A DNA stretch of 64,000 bases, from contig NC_056731.1 of the NCBI RefSeq assembly GCF_019279795.1, positions 864,068,571 through 864,132,570 of the forward strand, written 5' to 3'. This stretch comes from Protopterus annectens (lineage: Eukaryota; Chordata; Ceratodontiformes; Protopteridae). The notes beneath the pieces are model-generated. The model worked only from the letters and a program-made list of their open reading frames with translations, was not told where the DNA came from and did no database searches. Position numbers and translations under genes: made by a program. Positions 45,184 to 55,800 of the stretch are shown here, piece by piece. The stretch's first letter is position 1, and each line of letters starts with the position of its first letter.

Positions 45184-46850
45184 TCTTTTGGATGTAACAA
45201 AACCTTCCTTTTCATGGTCATGCAGAGGATATGTCATCAGCAAACAAAGGAAATTTAGAGGAGTTGATGGAGTTGACCTAATTTTGAAGGAACATTTTGT
45301 AAAAATTAAACATGCTATCTTTTCTGAAAGGAGACTGATTTATACCTGTCTCCCAAAATTCAGAATGGATTAATTCATCTTAAATCACATCAAAGAGAAG
45401 CAGGAGCAGATATTAGAAAAAAAAAACTACTTTGAAATTCTTTTTGATAGCACTCCTGATGTTTCACACACTGATTAAATATGTAAAGTGATCAGATATG
45501 TCCATATCAAAGATGGTAAACTGGAAATGAATAAGTAAATTATTGGGCTTCTTGCCTACTTCTGGGAAGACTGCTGCTGAACTCACAGAAGAGATCTTAA
45601 AAACAATTGAATAGTGATGGACTGAACATGAACCTTTGTCAGTGTCAAGGTTATGACAATGTTGTAACTATCTACAGTGGTGTTCAGGCAAGGATGAAAG
45701 AAATTATTCCAAAGTCCTTAATTGTAAGATTGTGCAAATCATTCTTTGAACCTCTGTGGAGTGCATTCTTTTGGAAGGGTTTCGTCATGAGTGATCTTTT
45801 TTAGAACTTTGGATAAAAATATTTATTCTTTTCAGTTTCACTTAATTGACGGAAATATTGCAGAGTGTAGATGAAATAACAAAAAGACTTCCCAGACAGG
45901 ATGGAGTGTTAATTATGAAGCTGTCTGGGTAGTAAAGACAATTTTTGAAAAGGTAATTTCAATATTTGAAGTGCAGTGTGATCCAAAAGAAAATGTGGAT
46001 CCAAGAGGGTCAGCTCAGAATTTGCTCTGTGCTGTATGTGATGTCCATTTTATGAGTTATCTTTTTTTCTGGTGTGAGGTTTTGGAGAATGTTAATGAGA
46101 CAAAAGTATTGGCAAACAGCTGGAATCAGCCTTGAAAAATGTACAGTGAAACTCCAAGCTTTACAGTTTTCCCTTCGAGATCAATGCAGAAAAATTATGA
46201 AGAAGGTCATTAGCTATGCGACACCAAAATGCAAAGAAATGGACATCTGCATAGAAAAAAAGAATTCAATTTTGAAGAAAAATGCCAGGAGAAATGACAA
46301 GAGATGGATGTCTTACATTGTTAGAAGAAATCAAAAGGGCAAGGTTTGAATGCCTTGATAATTTCCACCAAGAACTGCGCACTTGTTCAAAAAGGATTAA
46401 TCAGATAATGTCAGTGTTTGGAGTTATTCAAACATTTGCTTTTATTTTTGCAGAAGGACAACAACTTCAGAAACTTTTACCAAGTATAATAGAAATGTAT
46501 GATGACTTTTCTAGTCATTTTTTTTACTCCAAAGATATCTTAATACTGCTAGAATATATATTGAAGAAACAAAGACATGGACAGCATTGCAGTTTTTAGA
46601 ATTTATTGTGAAATACGATTTTTGTGAATCTCTTCCAAATGCACTGATGTTTAAGATTTGTTCTAACTATTACAGTAACTGTTGTCATGTAACAAAAAAA
46701 AAACTTTTTAAAATTAAAATTAAAGGTATTCTTCGATCAACTATGAATGAAGATAGACTGACAAATCTGGTTATACTGTCTATTAAACATGAATATGCAA
46801 AGAAGCTAAATTTCAAAGTCATTGATAAATCTGCAGAACTTAAGGCTTGA
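45184..46850 (+). pseudogene. hAT transposase pseudogene, catalytic and hATC parts
   Basis: The sequence continues the TTF-type transposase. Frames read LILKEHFVKIKHAIF (45270-45315), EILFDSTPDVSHTD (about 45435-45475), VIRYVHIKDGKLEM (45490-45530), CQCQGYDNVVTIYSGVQARM (45635-45695) and WSVNYEAVWVVKTIFEKV (45900-45955), the layout of the DUF4371/hAT catalytic region. A C-terminal dimerisation (hATC) block follows at about 46587-46850: FCESLPNALMFKI, then LRSTMNEDRLTNLVILSIKH and a TGA stop. Numerous frameshifts and stops. With 39353-40196 it forms one transposase split by the 5-kb element. Confidence 0.85.
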
Positions 46851-49300
46851 AAAAAGAAACTGTGATGTTTTCGTTATACTGCAGTAAAGCAATCTGTATT
46901 TGCAAGTTTCCCTTTTTCAAAAATGCATTAATGTAATTTTTCCTTGTCTTATAATATTTTCATTTATTTTACCAGCATGATTATATATACAAACTTCAAT
47001 CACAGGAAAAGTTTATCTGTTTTGTTTTCTGGTCATTATTTGTTTCATTTCATGATTATTACTGAAAACAGTTATCATAGAGGAGGGGGAGTATTGCAAA
47101 AAATCTCTGCTTGCAGAGGATGTTAAAAAAATTCTCACCTCTGGGTGTCAAATATGCTAAGTACACCACTAACCAGATCAGTTGTTTACTTTCACAAGAC
47201 CCACTGTTGCTTACACAGTTGTGGGGTCATGAAACTTTTACAATACAATGCATACAATATTGTAGCCTCTACAACACAAAACTATATGAGACTGCATCAA
47301 TGATTACATGACCAACATCTAAATAATGAAATTTGAAATAACTAAATTATCAGTTACCTGAATACCAAAAGACAGAATCTGATGCTGTTCATATTTCTCT
47401 CAGTTTCATGTTCTAAAATCACCTTTCTGCACCCTCCCACCCCCTGCTAATTAAATATATAAACTCCAAGATTGCAGAAACAAGGTGAAAGTGCATATTC
47501 CCCAACCCTAGTAACTGTGCAGTTTCAGATACCTGTTGATTTATTTCAGTCAATCAGAAGTGGCTGACCAAACAGCTGTCAAACAAACACACTCTTGACC
47601 TTTTTGTATGGAGCCCAGATGTACACTAATGTCAAGAACATACAGACCCAAATAAAAGAGACAGAGTGATAAAATGCAAAACTCAAACTTGCTCTTGTCC
47701 AAGTCTCACCACTATTACAGGACACCAGCAAACTTTCTGTGATGATTTTCCTGAGCATTGATCAACTGGATGCCAAAAAACAGCAAATATGAAATAAACA
47801 AATTGAAATTGAAACACTTCATTATTGACCTTTAAAGCTCATAAGATATGTACACAAATGACGGATATGCCTCCATATATACATGCAGGAGTATGCGTTA
47901 TGGTGAGATTTAGCCCTGACTGGCCACATTTAGTCACAATGGTAAAGCACAGGAGACCATGAGCTTTAGCCTAAAGGGAATATATGGCACTACGTTCCAT
48001 ACCCCAAGTTAATGATTATCACAATTACACTGTGGTTAGTGGTACACTGGTGCAGAACAATAATGGTATATGCTGGTAAGGACATGCTGTCAAGTCCTAA
48101 TGAGTGTTCTGAAAAAAATAAATCAGTTTGTTTCTCCTGAAGTTATGTAGTATTTTTACTTTATACTTTGTTTTTATTTGTATCTGACAATGTCTCTTTC
48201 TTCATCAAGATTCAAAGGTCCAATACCTGCTCTGAAACACCTGCTGTTACACACATGGTTTCTGATTAACCTTTGTTGGGGATGTATGTGTACAGTCAGA
48301 GTCTAACACTATGTGTAATTACTGCAGGTGTCTTACCAAATAAGTCATTTTTCTTTAGTAATATATTTTGCTGAAGTAAAATAGTGCTAAAGTTTGTGCG
48401 TTTCAAAATGACACGATACTACTACAGCAGTCTGTGGCTCTCCTTCATACTAACATACATTTTGCTGTCAACTTTGCTTGGTATTTGTACTTCAGTTGTG
48501 ACTTTTGTTTGTGATGGAAGCATTGTAATAAAGTTGATAAAGAGGTGAAAGAAAAATGCTAGCAGGTATTTCACCATGTTTGAAATTTGAGCATTTTTAA
48601 ATTATAGCCAGAAAATATGACATTATAGTAGGGAGTTACTAAAGGATTTACTCCTGTTGGAATGTGTTTTTTATTTGATCAGGACTGTTTATTTCAATTT
48701 TAGTAATAAATCTCCAAGGTATGCCATGCATTATTATTGTTTAGCATTGTGACACTTGTTATTTTCACACATCGGCTTTGCTACTTGTTGTATAATGGTT
48801 TGTAGTTCTGTTAGTACACTGAAAGAGTACAGTTCTAAAGCAGATGTGTCAGGATGGCCTTCTTCAAGCAGAATTATTTCAGACATTGCTTCTATAAGTT
48901 AGGACAGAAAATATAACTGTGTTCTGTGAAATTTGTTTCCGACATCATGCTGCAGTTTGAGATAAGGAAGCAAAACCATGCTTTGTTAGGCTGAAGTGTG
49001 AACAAAAGGTATTGTCATACACTGAATGACTGGGAATATAGTTAGGTACATTGTAGAGACAGCTAAATAGACCACTATTATACTATGACCTTGCTTTATG
49101 TCATCTTTTGTATTAACAGAGTATTGTCAGACATAAGGAAATTCACTGGACATGGGAATGTAAGAAGAAATTGTTATGAGATGAGAAACTTTCCAGAACA
49201 GAAGCTGTCATTTAGATGAAGAGAAAAAAGTTTAATGGATGATGCATCAGTTAGATAAGAAGTATATATTGCAACTGGAGAATATTTCAAAAAACCACCC
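46851..49300. other. Unassigned sequence
   Basis: No coding region is recognised. The CACCCCCTGCTAATTAAAT text near 47437 resembles CACCCCTCTAACTAAATATA inside the MITE at 39014-39289. The 3' end of the hAT element should lie within the first few hundred bases, but I did not find its terminal repeat. Confidence 0.4.
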
Positions 49301-50070
49301 AAGCTGAAGAACTTCTGATTTTGTACTTTGTGTATTTAAGCTAGAAATTAGTCTGCTCTGTTTAAATTTGCTTTTGTGATTCTCAAGATCTGCTGTCCTG
49401 TTCATTGAATAAAACCTGCATAAATACTGCCTCCAAGGATTTTATTTGTGATGAAGTTCCATCAGATTTACATGCACAACTGGAAATAGACATGCTTATG
49501 ACTAATATGCTTACTCAGTTAATGAGAAATATTTAACTAAATAGCATCATGAAGTGATCTCTGTAAATACAGGAAACATCACATGATGATCCTCTTGAGA
49601 TGGCATTAGCAGCTTTTAAAATGCCCTCAGCAGAATATATCTTACTCAAATGTGAAATGTTTCTGCACCTTCCATATCCTCAACAAATGGAAAAGGACTC
49701 ATTTTCACTTTTTAGACTCACAACTGCAGCATTTTATTTGCTTCAATGTTTCATATCACATAATGCATACTTAGCATTTTTTAAACATAGATTTATAGAT
49801 ATTCCAAAGTCTGTGCCAGTATCCCCCTGGCCAAACCTCCTTTCTCCATGTCAATCCCTGAGTAAAGTTGTGGACACCCATCCAGTTATGTAGGTTACAT
49901 TTAAAGCAAGATAGTGAGTTACACTGCTAACACGAAGGGGAAGTTTATTTCAAAGGTTTGGGAGGCACTGGGTTATAAACTCACTCTACTGTGTGTGAAG
50001 ATTTAGGTCTCTGGTTCCAGTAGTCATGGACATATTGGACTTGCAGAGATATAGGAGGTCCAGAACAATC
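49301..50070. other. Unassigned; possible LTR-like segment and an unassigned open frame
   Basis: Around 49330-49420 the order TATTTAAG, then AATAAAACC, about 75 bases apart, resembles the promoter and polyadenylation part of an LTR, but no paired LTR or clear ends were found. The open frame at 49600-49893 (97 codons, starting MALAAFKMPS) is not recognised. Confidence 0.25.
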
Positions 50071-50076
50071 AGATCT

Positions 50077-52225
50077 CTAATGATGTCGTAAGTGAGACAT
50101 ATATTGCCCCTCAAACACCTGTAAGGCATTGACTAGAGATTCCAGGCTCTCTTGGTAGCTCAGGCACTTTAGGCCTGTGATTTTTTTGGTTAGGAACCTT
50201 TGAGTTCTTTCTATTTGTTTGATATATTTAGTGAGATACATCCCAAAGGGGATGTATCTCAGTAAACCTACATCCCAAAGGAGGTGTTGTACTTGATATT
50301 TGGCCAAATTAATGCTGAGTTTAAGGAAGTAATTATCTCTTTAGACCCTGATAACATTACTTTAAATATCAGCTGAGCTAAATAAAAGGATTTCCTTACA
50401 ACCATTGTCACATGATCATAAGAGAAGTAGCTATCAAGCCAAATGCTAAGTCCCTTATTACATTTTTGTTTTCTAGAGTTGTGTTGTCTATACAGTATGA
50501 CGATGGGAGGGGTTGTCTACCAAGCATTATGACACTACACTTTTAACATTTAGTTTGAACCCATTTTATTACACCCAGTATTTAATAGGGAGAATTCATT
50601 TTAGAGGGTTTGGGTGTCATAGGGTGACTTAACAACAACCACTAGTTTGCAGTCATCTGTAAACTTTGTTAGTCAGAGGTCTTAGCTTTCTGCTTTAATA
50701 TCTGAGAAGTAAGTACCAAACAGGAGAGGTCCCAGTCCTGAAGAACACCGCTGGTCAATTTTATACTTTCTGATGAGGCACCACTAACTTGCACAGTGTG
50801 GTTCTGTTCAGCCAATTTTCTGTCCATCTTACCATATATGTAAGGGTCAATTCCTAAAGCACTTAGCTTTTGTATGCTATCAGAACTGGGAATGGTATCA
50901 AAGACCTTGACCAGGTAAAGATACCCCATGCGGACTTCATGGCCACCTTCTACAGTCTCCCTAACTCTTTGAAGAAGTTTACCAGTTTAAATGGACTGCA
51001 TCTATTATTTATTGTAAAGAAGTTTAGTGTTCATACATTTCAGTAAAAATGCTTTGCAAGGCGTTCAAGATATGTAATGAAATAAGTTATGAAATTATAT
51101 AGGAAGGGAGATTTTAGTATTGAATAAGTTTGTAAAAAGCTCAGGAGATATAATGAAGTAAGTTATAATATTATGTTGGAGGGGAGGGAAGATATTAGTT
51201 GTGTGCAGGAGAATAGTGGTAATAGCATATGAGTATTCTCAGAAAGCCAGACTGGGCTTGAGTCTAATAGACTCTTCATATCACAGCTTATGAGGTCAAT
51301 TACATTTCATGGCTTTGTTTGCAAGACTGATATGTCTGCAATAACTGTGGTCAATTGTAAGGCCACCTTTGTGGACAGGCATCACCACTTCAGTGACCCA
51401 CTCATAGGGACAAAATCTGTAGTTAAACTTAGGTTAAACAGTCTAAGAAAAATGTGTATGCAAGGGCATGTTTAATGCTATTAATTAAGCAACCAGGTGT
51501 ATTATCAGGTCCCATGGGGGATGCATTTTCGGTTTTGGTTATCACTTTCAGTAAATGTTCTTTAGAGATAATTGGGGGGAGTAAAGGATTCAGATATATC
51601 AGGGCAGGATTCAGATATATCAGGGCTTTCTCCAGAAATCTTGGGAGTGAAGCTGGCATTAAATTTGTTTAGGATGTTGCAATGTCTACTGGGGTCAGAA
51701 AAGGAGACATCATTATGAATAAGCTTAGAGCGTATTGTTGTTTTAGTTTTTTAACATAACTAAAGAAGGATTTCTAATTATCTTTGGCTTCTAAGACCAA
51801 CCTAAGTCCAATGGCTTCTATACTAGACCTAATAGGATTCTTCACATTTGTTGAAATACTGTTGATATTATCTTTAAGAAGAAGGGTTTTGGATCTGCTA
51901 AATAATTTAAGAAATTCTCTTCTTTTGTTGTACAGTTTAATTATGATGGTGAGCTACCAGGGTGGTTTGTTTTTGAATTTCATGTAATACATGGTTCTGG
52001 TAGGGACTGCTACCTTTATGGATTTTTCTAAAAAGGCATTGAATTCCTTAGTGAAGCTTGCAGGTGTATTAAGGTCAGGAAAGGTGCAGGCATAAGTGAA
52101 TTTTAATATTTCATCACAAAGTAGGTTAAGATTGGCATGTTTGTAGTTCTTAAATTCAGTGAGGCGTACTGTTGGAATTTTTGGGAGTTTAGAGCAGAAG
52201 GTCACAAATTTTCAATAGTTCTCTC
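50077..52225 (-). mobile_element. CR1/L2-like LINE, 5'-truncated, minus strand
   Basis: On the minus strand, in order: LNLLCDEILKFTYA and FKNKPPW (52205-51954, region between endonuclease and RT), ISKEHLLKVITKTENASPMG then CLINSIKHALAY (51570-51450, RT fingers), KVFDTIPSSDSIQKLSALGI (50910-50850), VQVSGASSESIKLTSGV (about 50800-50750), and the C-terminal VGLLRYIPFGMYLTKYIKQI with TKKITGLKCLSYQESLESL (50270-50130). The catalytic YxDD segment is not clearly preserved. It is the same family as the pieces at 6400-7010 and 8822-13310. Not functional. Confidence 0.8.
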
Positions 52226-52280
52226 TGATGTTTCAAAGAAAGTTATGAAACACTCACCCATTTATCCACACATATGCTCC

Positions 52281-52281
<1 letters not shown>

Positions 52282-52352
<71 letters not shown>
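52282..52352. repeat. (CA)n microsatellite
   Basis: Uninterrupted CA run followed by TATACA. Confidence 0.97.
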
Positions 52353-52358
<6 letters not shown>

Positions 52359-52394
52359 GCTTCATTATATGAATTGTTATATTGCTCACCAGAT

Positions 52395-52421
52395 CTGATG
52401 AAGTCCAGTTAGTGGACCAAA
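52395..52421 (+). ncRNA. Decayed hammerhead-like core
   Basis: CTGATGA (52395-52401), A, GTCC pairing with GGAC around a 7-base loop, then CAAA (52418-52421) where GAAA is expected, then GC. The core G is changed, so it is probably inactive. It is likely the tail of another PLE copy. Confidence 0.5.
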
Positions 52422-52833
52422 GCACTTACCATGCATGAATAAAGTGGAGCTCTTTCGGTGACTAAACCAGGTCAAATTTTTTGTTTTTATTTTAAAACTT
52501 AGTAGTGACTTTTGAAGTATGGACTTCCTTTAACCATTTTTGAACACTGGATTTTAGTTAATCGGCCTGTTTTTTGTAACAAAAAAGTGAAGATGACCTG
52601 CTACTCTCACTTGGAGGTTAGCTATTCTTCTTGCATTTATGATTGTTTTTATGCACCTGTTGTATACAGAAGAAAAAAATGAAAGAAGCATAGCCCGAGC
52701 TGCTTTTTTTCCCATCTAACATTTCTCAAGATTTCTTTTTTTTTTAGCCAATTGGAAATAAATTATGTACTTCCCTTTCTAGCCACAAGTGAATACTTAA
52801 GCTTTGTTTTTAACATCACTAACTTTGTAACCC

Positions 52834-52861
52834 CTGACGAAGGGCTCACGGCAGCTCGAAA
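52834..52861 (+). ncRNA. Hammerhead-like core in PLE-type tail
   Basis: CTGACGA (52834-52840), A, GGGCT pairing with AGCTC (one G-U) around a 6-base loop, GAAA (52858-52861), then GCTTGAGTAATTGC, whose GC ends could form the short stem III seen in PLE hammerheads. All core nucleotides of CUGANGA and GAAA are present. Confidence 0.6.
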
Positions 52862-53066
52862 GCTTGAGTAATTGCATAATATCTCTTGGCCCAATAAAAG
52901 ATATCTCATCATGCCTGTGTTTCAGTGTCTTTGTATTTTCTGTTCTGTATGCAGATGCCTACTTCTATTGCTCTTTTTAATTTGTTGCTGGCTGGCTTCA
53001 TGATCCATTTCTTAGGCAGGAGTTGCACAGTTGTAGTGCGGGATGAAACCTAAGAATTCTGTGAAG

Positions 53067-53081
53067 CATGTTATTTGCTGT
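53067..53081 (+). repeat. 15-bp target duplication, left (CATGTTATTTGCTGT)
   Basis: Identical to 58961-58975. The pair brackets the whole compound PLE, implying a single integration event. Confidence 0.9.
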
Positions 53082-53150
53082 TAAATTCAAATGAGATGAA
53101 CAAAACGGCACACTGCTGGTCTCCAGTAAAATGTCCTTTAATTTGAGCGC

Positions 53151-53183
53151 TTTCGTCAGCTGTTAAGCTATTGACTTCATCAG
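53151..53183 (-). ncRNA. Hammerhead-like core, PLE left tail
   Basis: Minus strand: CTGATGA (53183-53177), A, GTCA pairing perfectly with TGAC, GAAA (53154-53151), then GCGCTC. All core positions intact. Confidence 0.65.
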
Positions 53184-53514
53184 AATAACAGATACATCAA
53201 ACTACATTTCATTAAATACTCATTTAACCTTGTGACCAAAACCAATTACATCCATTACATTTAATCAAAGTGAAACATTTATTAGTTTGAATCACTTTGA
53301 AATAATTGTCTAAATCAAATTAAAATTAAAATTACAGCAGCAAGGTGAAATTACAAAACTGAATTCTATATAATATTGCACTACCCTAAACCTATCTAAT
53401 CCTTACAAAATTACATTAAATATAATAAATATGTAAGTATATAAATAAATATTTTCACTTAAATATGAAATTCTGCTTTTAATTTAAGATAATTTGATAT
53501 AGAAACTGTTTCAT

Positions 53515-53740
53515 TCAGTCCTGGGGGGAGGTGGCATTGCATTTTAGTTGCCACATCAATTCATGAAATTCTAAAATGAATTCGATAGGGCCCCCTCTTT
53601 CCTTGTGTCCAAGGGGGATTGAAAGTACTACTCTTTTTACATAATTCAATAGGTCCAAACTGCAATTTATTATCAAAGTATAGTCTAAAATTAAGCTTAC
53701 GTACATACAGCTTAAGCTCCAGAATTGCTGTCTCAACACA
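53515..53740 (-). pseudogene. PLE: RT start fused to ORF end (internal deletion)
   Basis: On the minus strand, sequence from the start of the RT (LDYTLIINCSLDLLNYVK frame, corresponding to plus-strand 56440-56540) jumps at about 53620 directly to the ORF end (GHKERGGPIEFILEFHELMW), then a stop. Compared with the plus-strand copy about 1.9 kb of RT and endonuclease are missing. A short C-rich/TTG microhomology (CCCCCTTG) is present at the junction, compatible with template switching. Confidence 0.7.
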
Positions 53741-54051
53741 CTTATGTTTCTCTTAGGTACAAAATTCCAAGCCTCGTTGAAATAAATCAGCCCATTCAGT
53801 AGTGATCAGGGTTGAACTTAAATTGTAGATCTTATAGTCTCGTCCTGTATTAAGAACTATATTATTTGCTTCAGAGGCACTTTCTGTTTGTGTATGTAAT
53901 TCTGTATGAACAGGTACTAGCTCCATGTCTGCCCTGTCCCTCTTCCCCATTGATAACCACCCCTCTGAGGATGGGGTCGCATTGTCATGGCACTGCTGTT
54001 GTAATGATTGTTGTTGTGATTGTATTGTCTCCCCTCCCTCCCTTCCCTCTG

Positions 54052-55092
54052 TTATCTTTGATTCTGAATGCGCTCTGAGCACCTCAAAGGTTCCCCTAAA
54101 GGGATATTATTCACATTATTACTGCTATTGTCAATCCCTTCTTCCATTTCTTCTTCAATAAATACATGGGTTTCCATGTTGTTGGATCCCCTTTGGTCAC
54201 TTGGTACAGGATAGGCCATTCCTCGCTCATATTCCCCTTTGTCCCTATTCAATTTCTTAAATTTTTTAGTTTTAATATTCAAAATCACCTTGTCAGCATT
54301 AACAAATAATGCCCTATATTCATTTAATTTAAAACTAAAACATAAATCTGCTGTAATACTATTATTTAAAATATCAACATAACTAGTCAGTGCATCAATT
54401 TTCTTATTATTGTCTCTCACCAACAATTCCTGCAGTTCAGTTCCATGTCGATTAAACAGTACAAGCAAATCCTTGTGTAAATCTGAGCCATTTTCAAGCC
54501 CTGTTGGTAATTTCCATGAATGTATGCCTTTAGGGACCTGCTCACATTGGATACATTCTCTCAAGTAAGCATTCTCAATCTGAAGTTTGCGTAATTTCAA
54601 AACTTGTTCAAAATGTGTCAGCTGCTGGTCCAAAGTACCAAAGTTCTCACCACTATTTTGTTCTACTGAAAAATTGTTGTGGTTTCTCTGAATCCATTCA
54701 GAGAACGAAAAACTTTCTGCTGATTCACCTTGCTGCTCGGTGTCATGGTTGCCATTGTTGGCTCCGCCTCCCAACAATGATGTCACGGTTCCTGTCGTAG
54801 GTTGCGTATTTCCATTAGAAGCTGGGCTACCCTGCCCTGGGGGTGTAGATAAATTCTGCAACCCATTAGAGCTGGTTAAAACAGTAGAAAAATGACTACT
54901 GGAAGTCCCAAATGTCGTGGGACCCAAAAGAAATGTTTTAACAGTACCAGTCTGCTGTTTTAATAACACCTCAATAATTGCTGTGAGGAGGGTGATAGAT
55001 TGATTCAGTTCCTGTATGGATCCTCTGTTACTGGGTCCCAGTCTTGCCACTTGTTCATATTCCAATACTTCCATAATGGACAAAACACACAA
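54052..55092 (-). CDS. PLE N-terminal ORF, open 346 codons
   Basis: A long open minus-strand frame of 346 codons. It starts MCVLSIMEVLEYEQVARLGP, has a Ser/Thr/Gly/Asn-rich low-complexity region (about residues 65-125), and a helix-prone block LRKLQIENAYLRECIQCEQV near residues 170-190 that recurs in the two other PLE copies of this window. It ends after an acidic EEEMEEGIDNSSNN stretch. It looks like the upstream, gag-like or N-terminal part of the PLE polyprotein; its function is not known to me. Downstream, after a frame change, a further piece continues at 54082-53753. It directly abuts the middle tail, so the reading order is tail, then ORF. Confidence 0.6.
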   Translation of the reverse strand: MCVLSIMEVLEYEQVARLGPSNRGSIQELNQSITLLTAIIEVLLKQQTGTVKTFLLGPTTFGTSSSHFSTVLTSSNGLQNLSTPPGQGSPASNGNTQPTTGTVTSLLGGGANNGNHDTEQQGESAESFSFSEWIQRNHNNFSVEQNSGENFGTLDQQLTHFEQVLKLRKLQIENAYLRECIQCEQVPKGIHSWKLPTGLENGSDLHKDLLVLFNRHGTELQELLVRDNNKKIDALTSYVDILNNSITADLCFSFKLNEYRALFVNADKVILNIKTKKFKKLNRDKGEYERGMAYPVPSDQRGSNNMETHVFIEEEMEEGIDNSSNNVNNIPLGEPLRCSERIQNQR

Positions 55093-55171
55093 AAAAGACT
55101 GATAAATTCAAATGAGATGAACAAAATGGTACACTGCTGGTCTCCAGTAAAATGTCCTTTAATTTGAGCAC

Positions 55172-55204
55172 TTTCGTCAGCCATTAAGCTATTTACTTCA
55201 TCAG
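55172..55204 (-). ncRNA. Hammerhead-like core, PLE middle tail
   Basis: Minus strand: CTGATGA (55204-55198), A, GTAA opposite TGAC (one mismatch in stem II), GAAA (55175-55172), then GTGCTC. Core intact, stem weakened. Confidence 0.55.
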
Positions 55205-55540
55205 AATAACAGATGCATCAAACTACATTTTATTAAATACTCATTTAACCTTGTGACTAAAACCAATTACATCCATTACATCCAATCAAAGTGAAACATT
55301 CATTAGTTTGAATCACTTTGAAATAATTGTCTAAATCAAATTAAAATTAAAATTAAAATTACAGCAGCAAGGTGAATTACAAAACTGAATTCTATATAAT
55401 ATTGCACTACCCTAAACCTATCTAATCCTTACAAAATTACACTAAATATAATAAATATATAGGTATATAAATAAATATTTTCACTTAAATATAAAATTCT
55501 GCTTTTAATTTAAGATAAATTGATATAGAAACTGTTTCAT

Positions 55541-55800
55541 TCAGTCCTGGGGGTAGGTATCATTGTATTTTAGTTGCCACATCAATTCACGAAATTCTAA
55601 AATTATTTCAATAGGGCCCCCTCTATCCTTGTGTCCAACTTGTTCGATAGCAGTAAATTTAAAACAATGATCAGGGTTATCTTTGATGTGCTTATACAAT
55701 GCATTGAATTTCCATGAACATAGGCCTTTAGGGACCTGCTCACGTTGGATACATTCTCTCAAGTAAGCGTTCTCAATCTGAAGTTTGCGTAATTTCAAAA
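55541..55800 (-). pseudogene. PLE: N-terminal block fused to C-terminal end
   Basis: This minus-strand frame reads KLRKLQIENAYLRECIQREQ then, after FNALYK, the PLE C-terminal text HIKDNPDHCFKFTAIEQVGH and GGPIEIILEFRELMWQL to a stop. All of RT and most of the endonuclease region are absent. At 55800 it meets the plus-strand copy head to head. Confidence 0.75.

Noticed and set aside
49600..49893. 97-codon plus-strand ORF
   Set aside because: Not recognisable and without supporting context; left as unassigned rather than called a gene.
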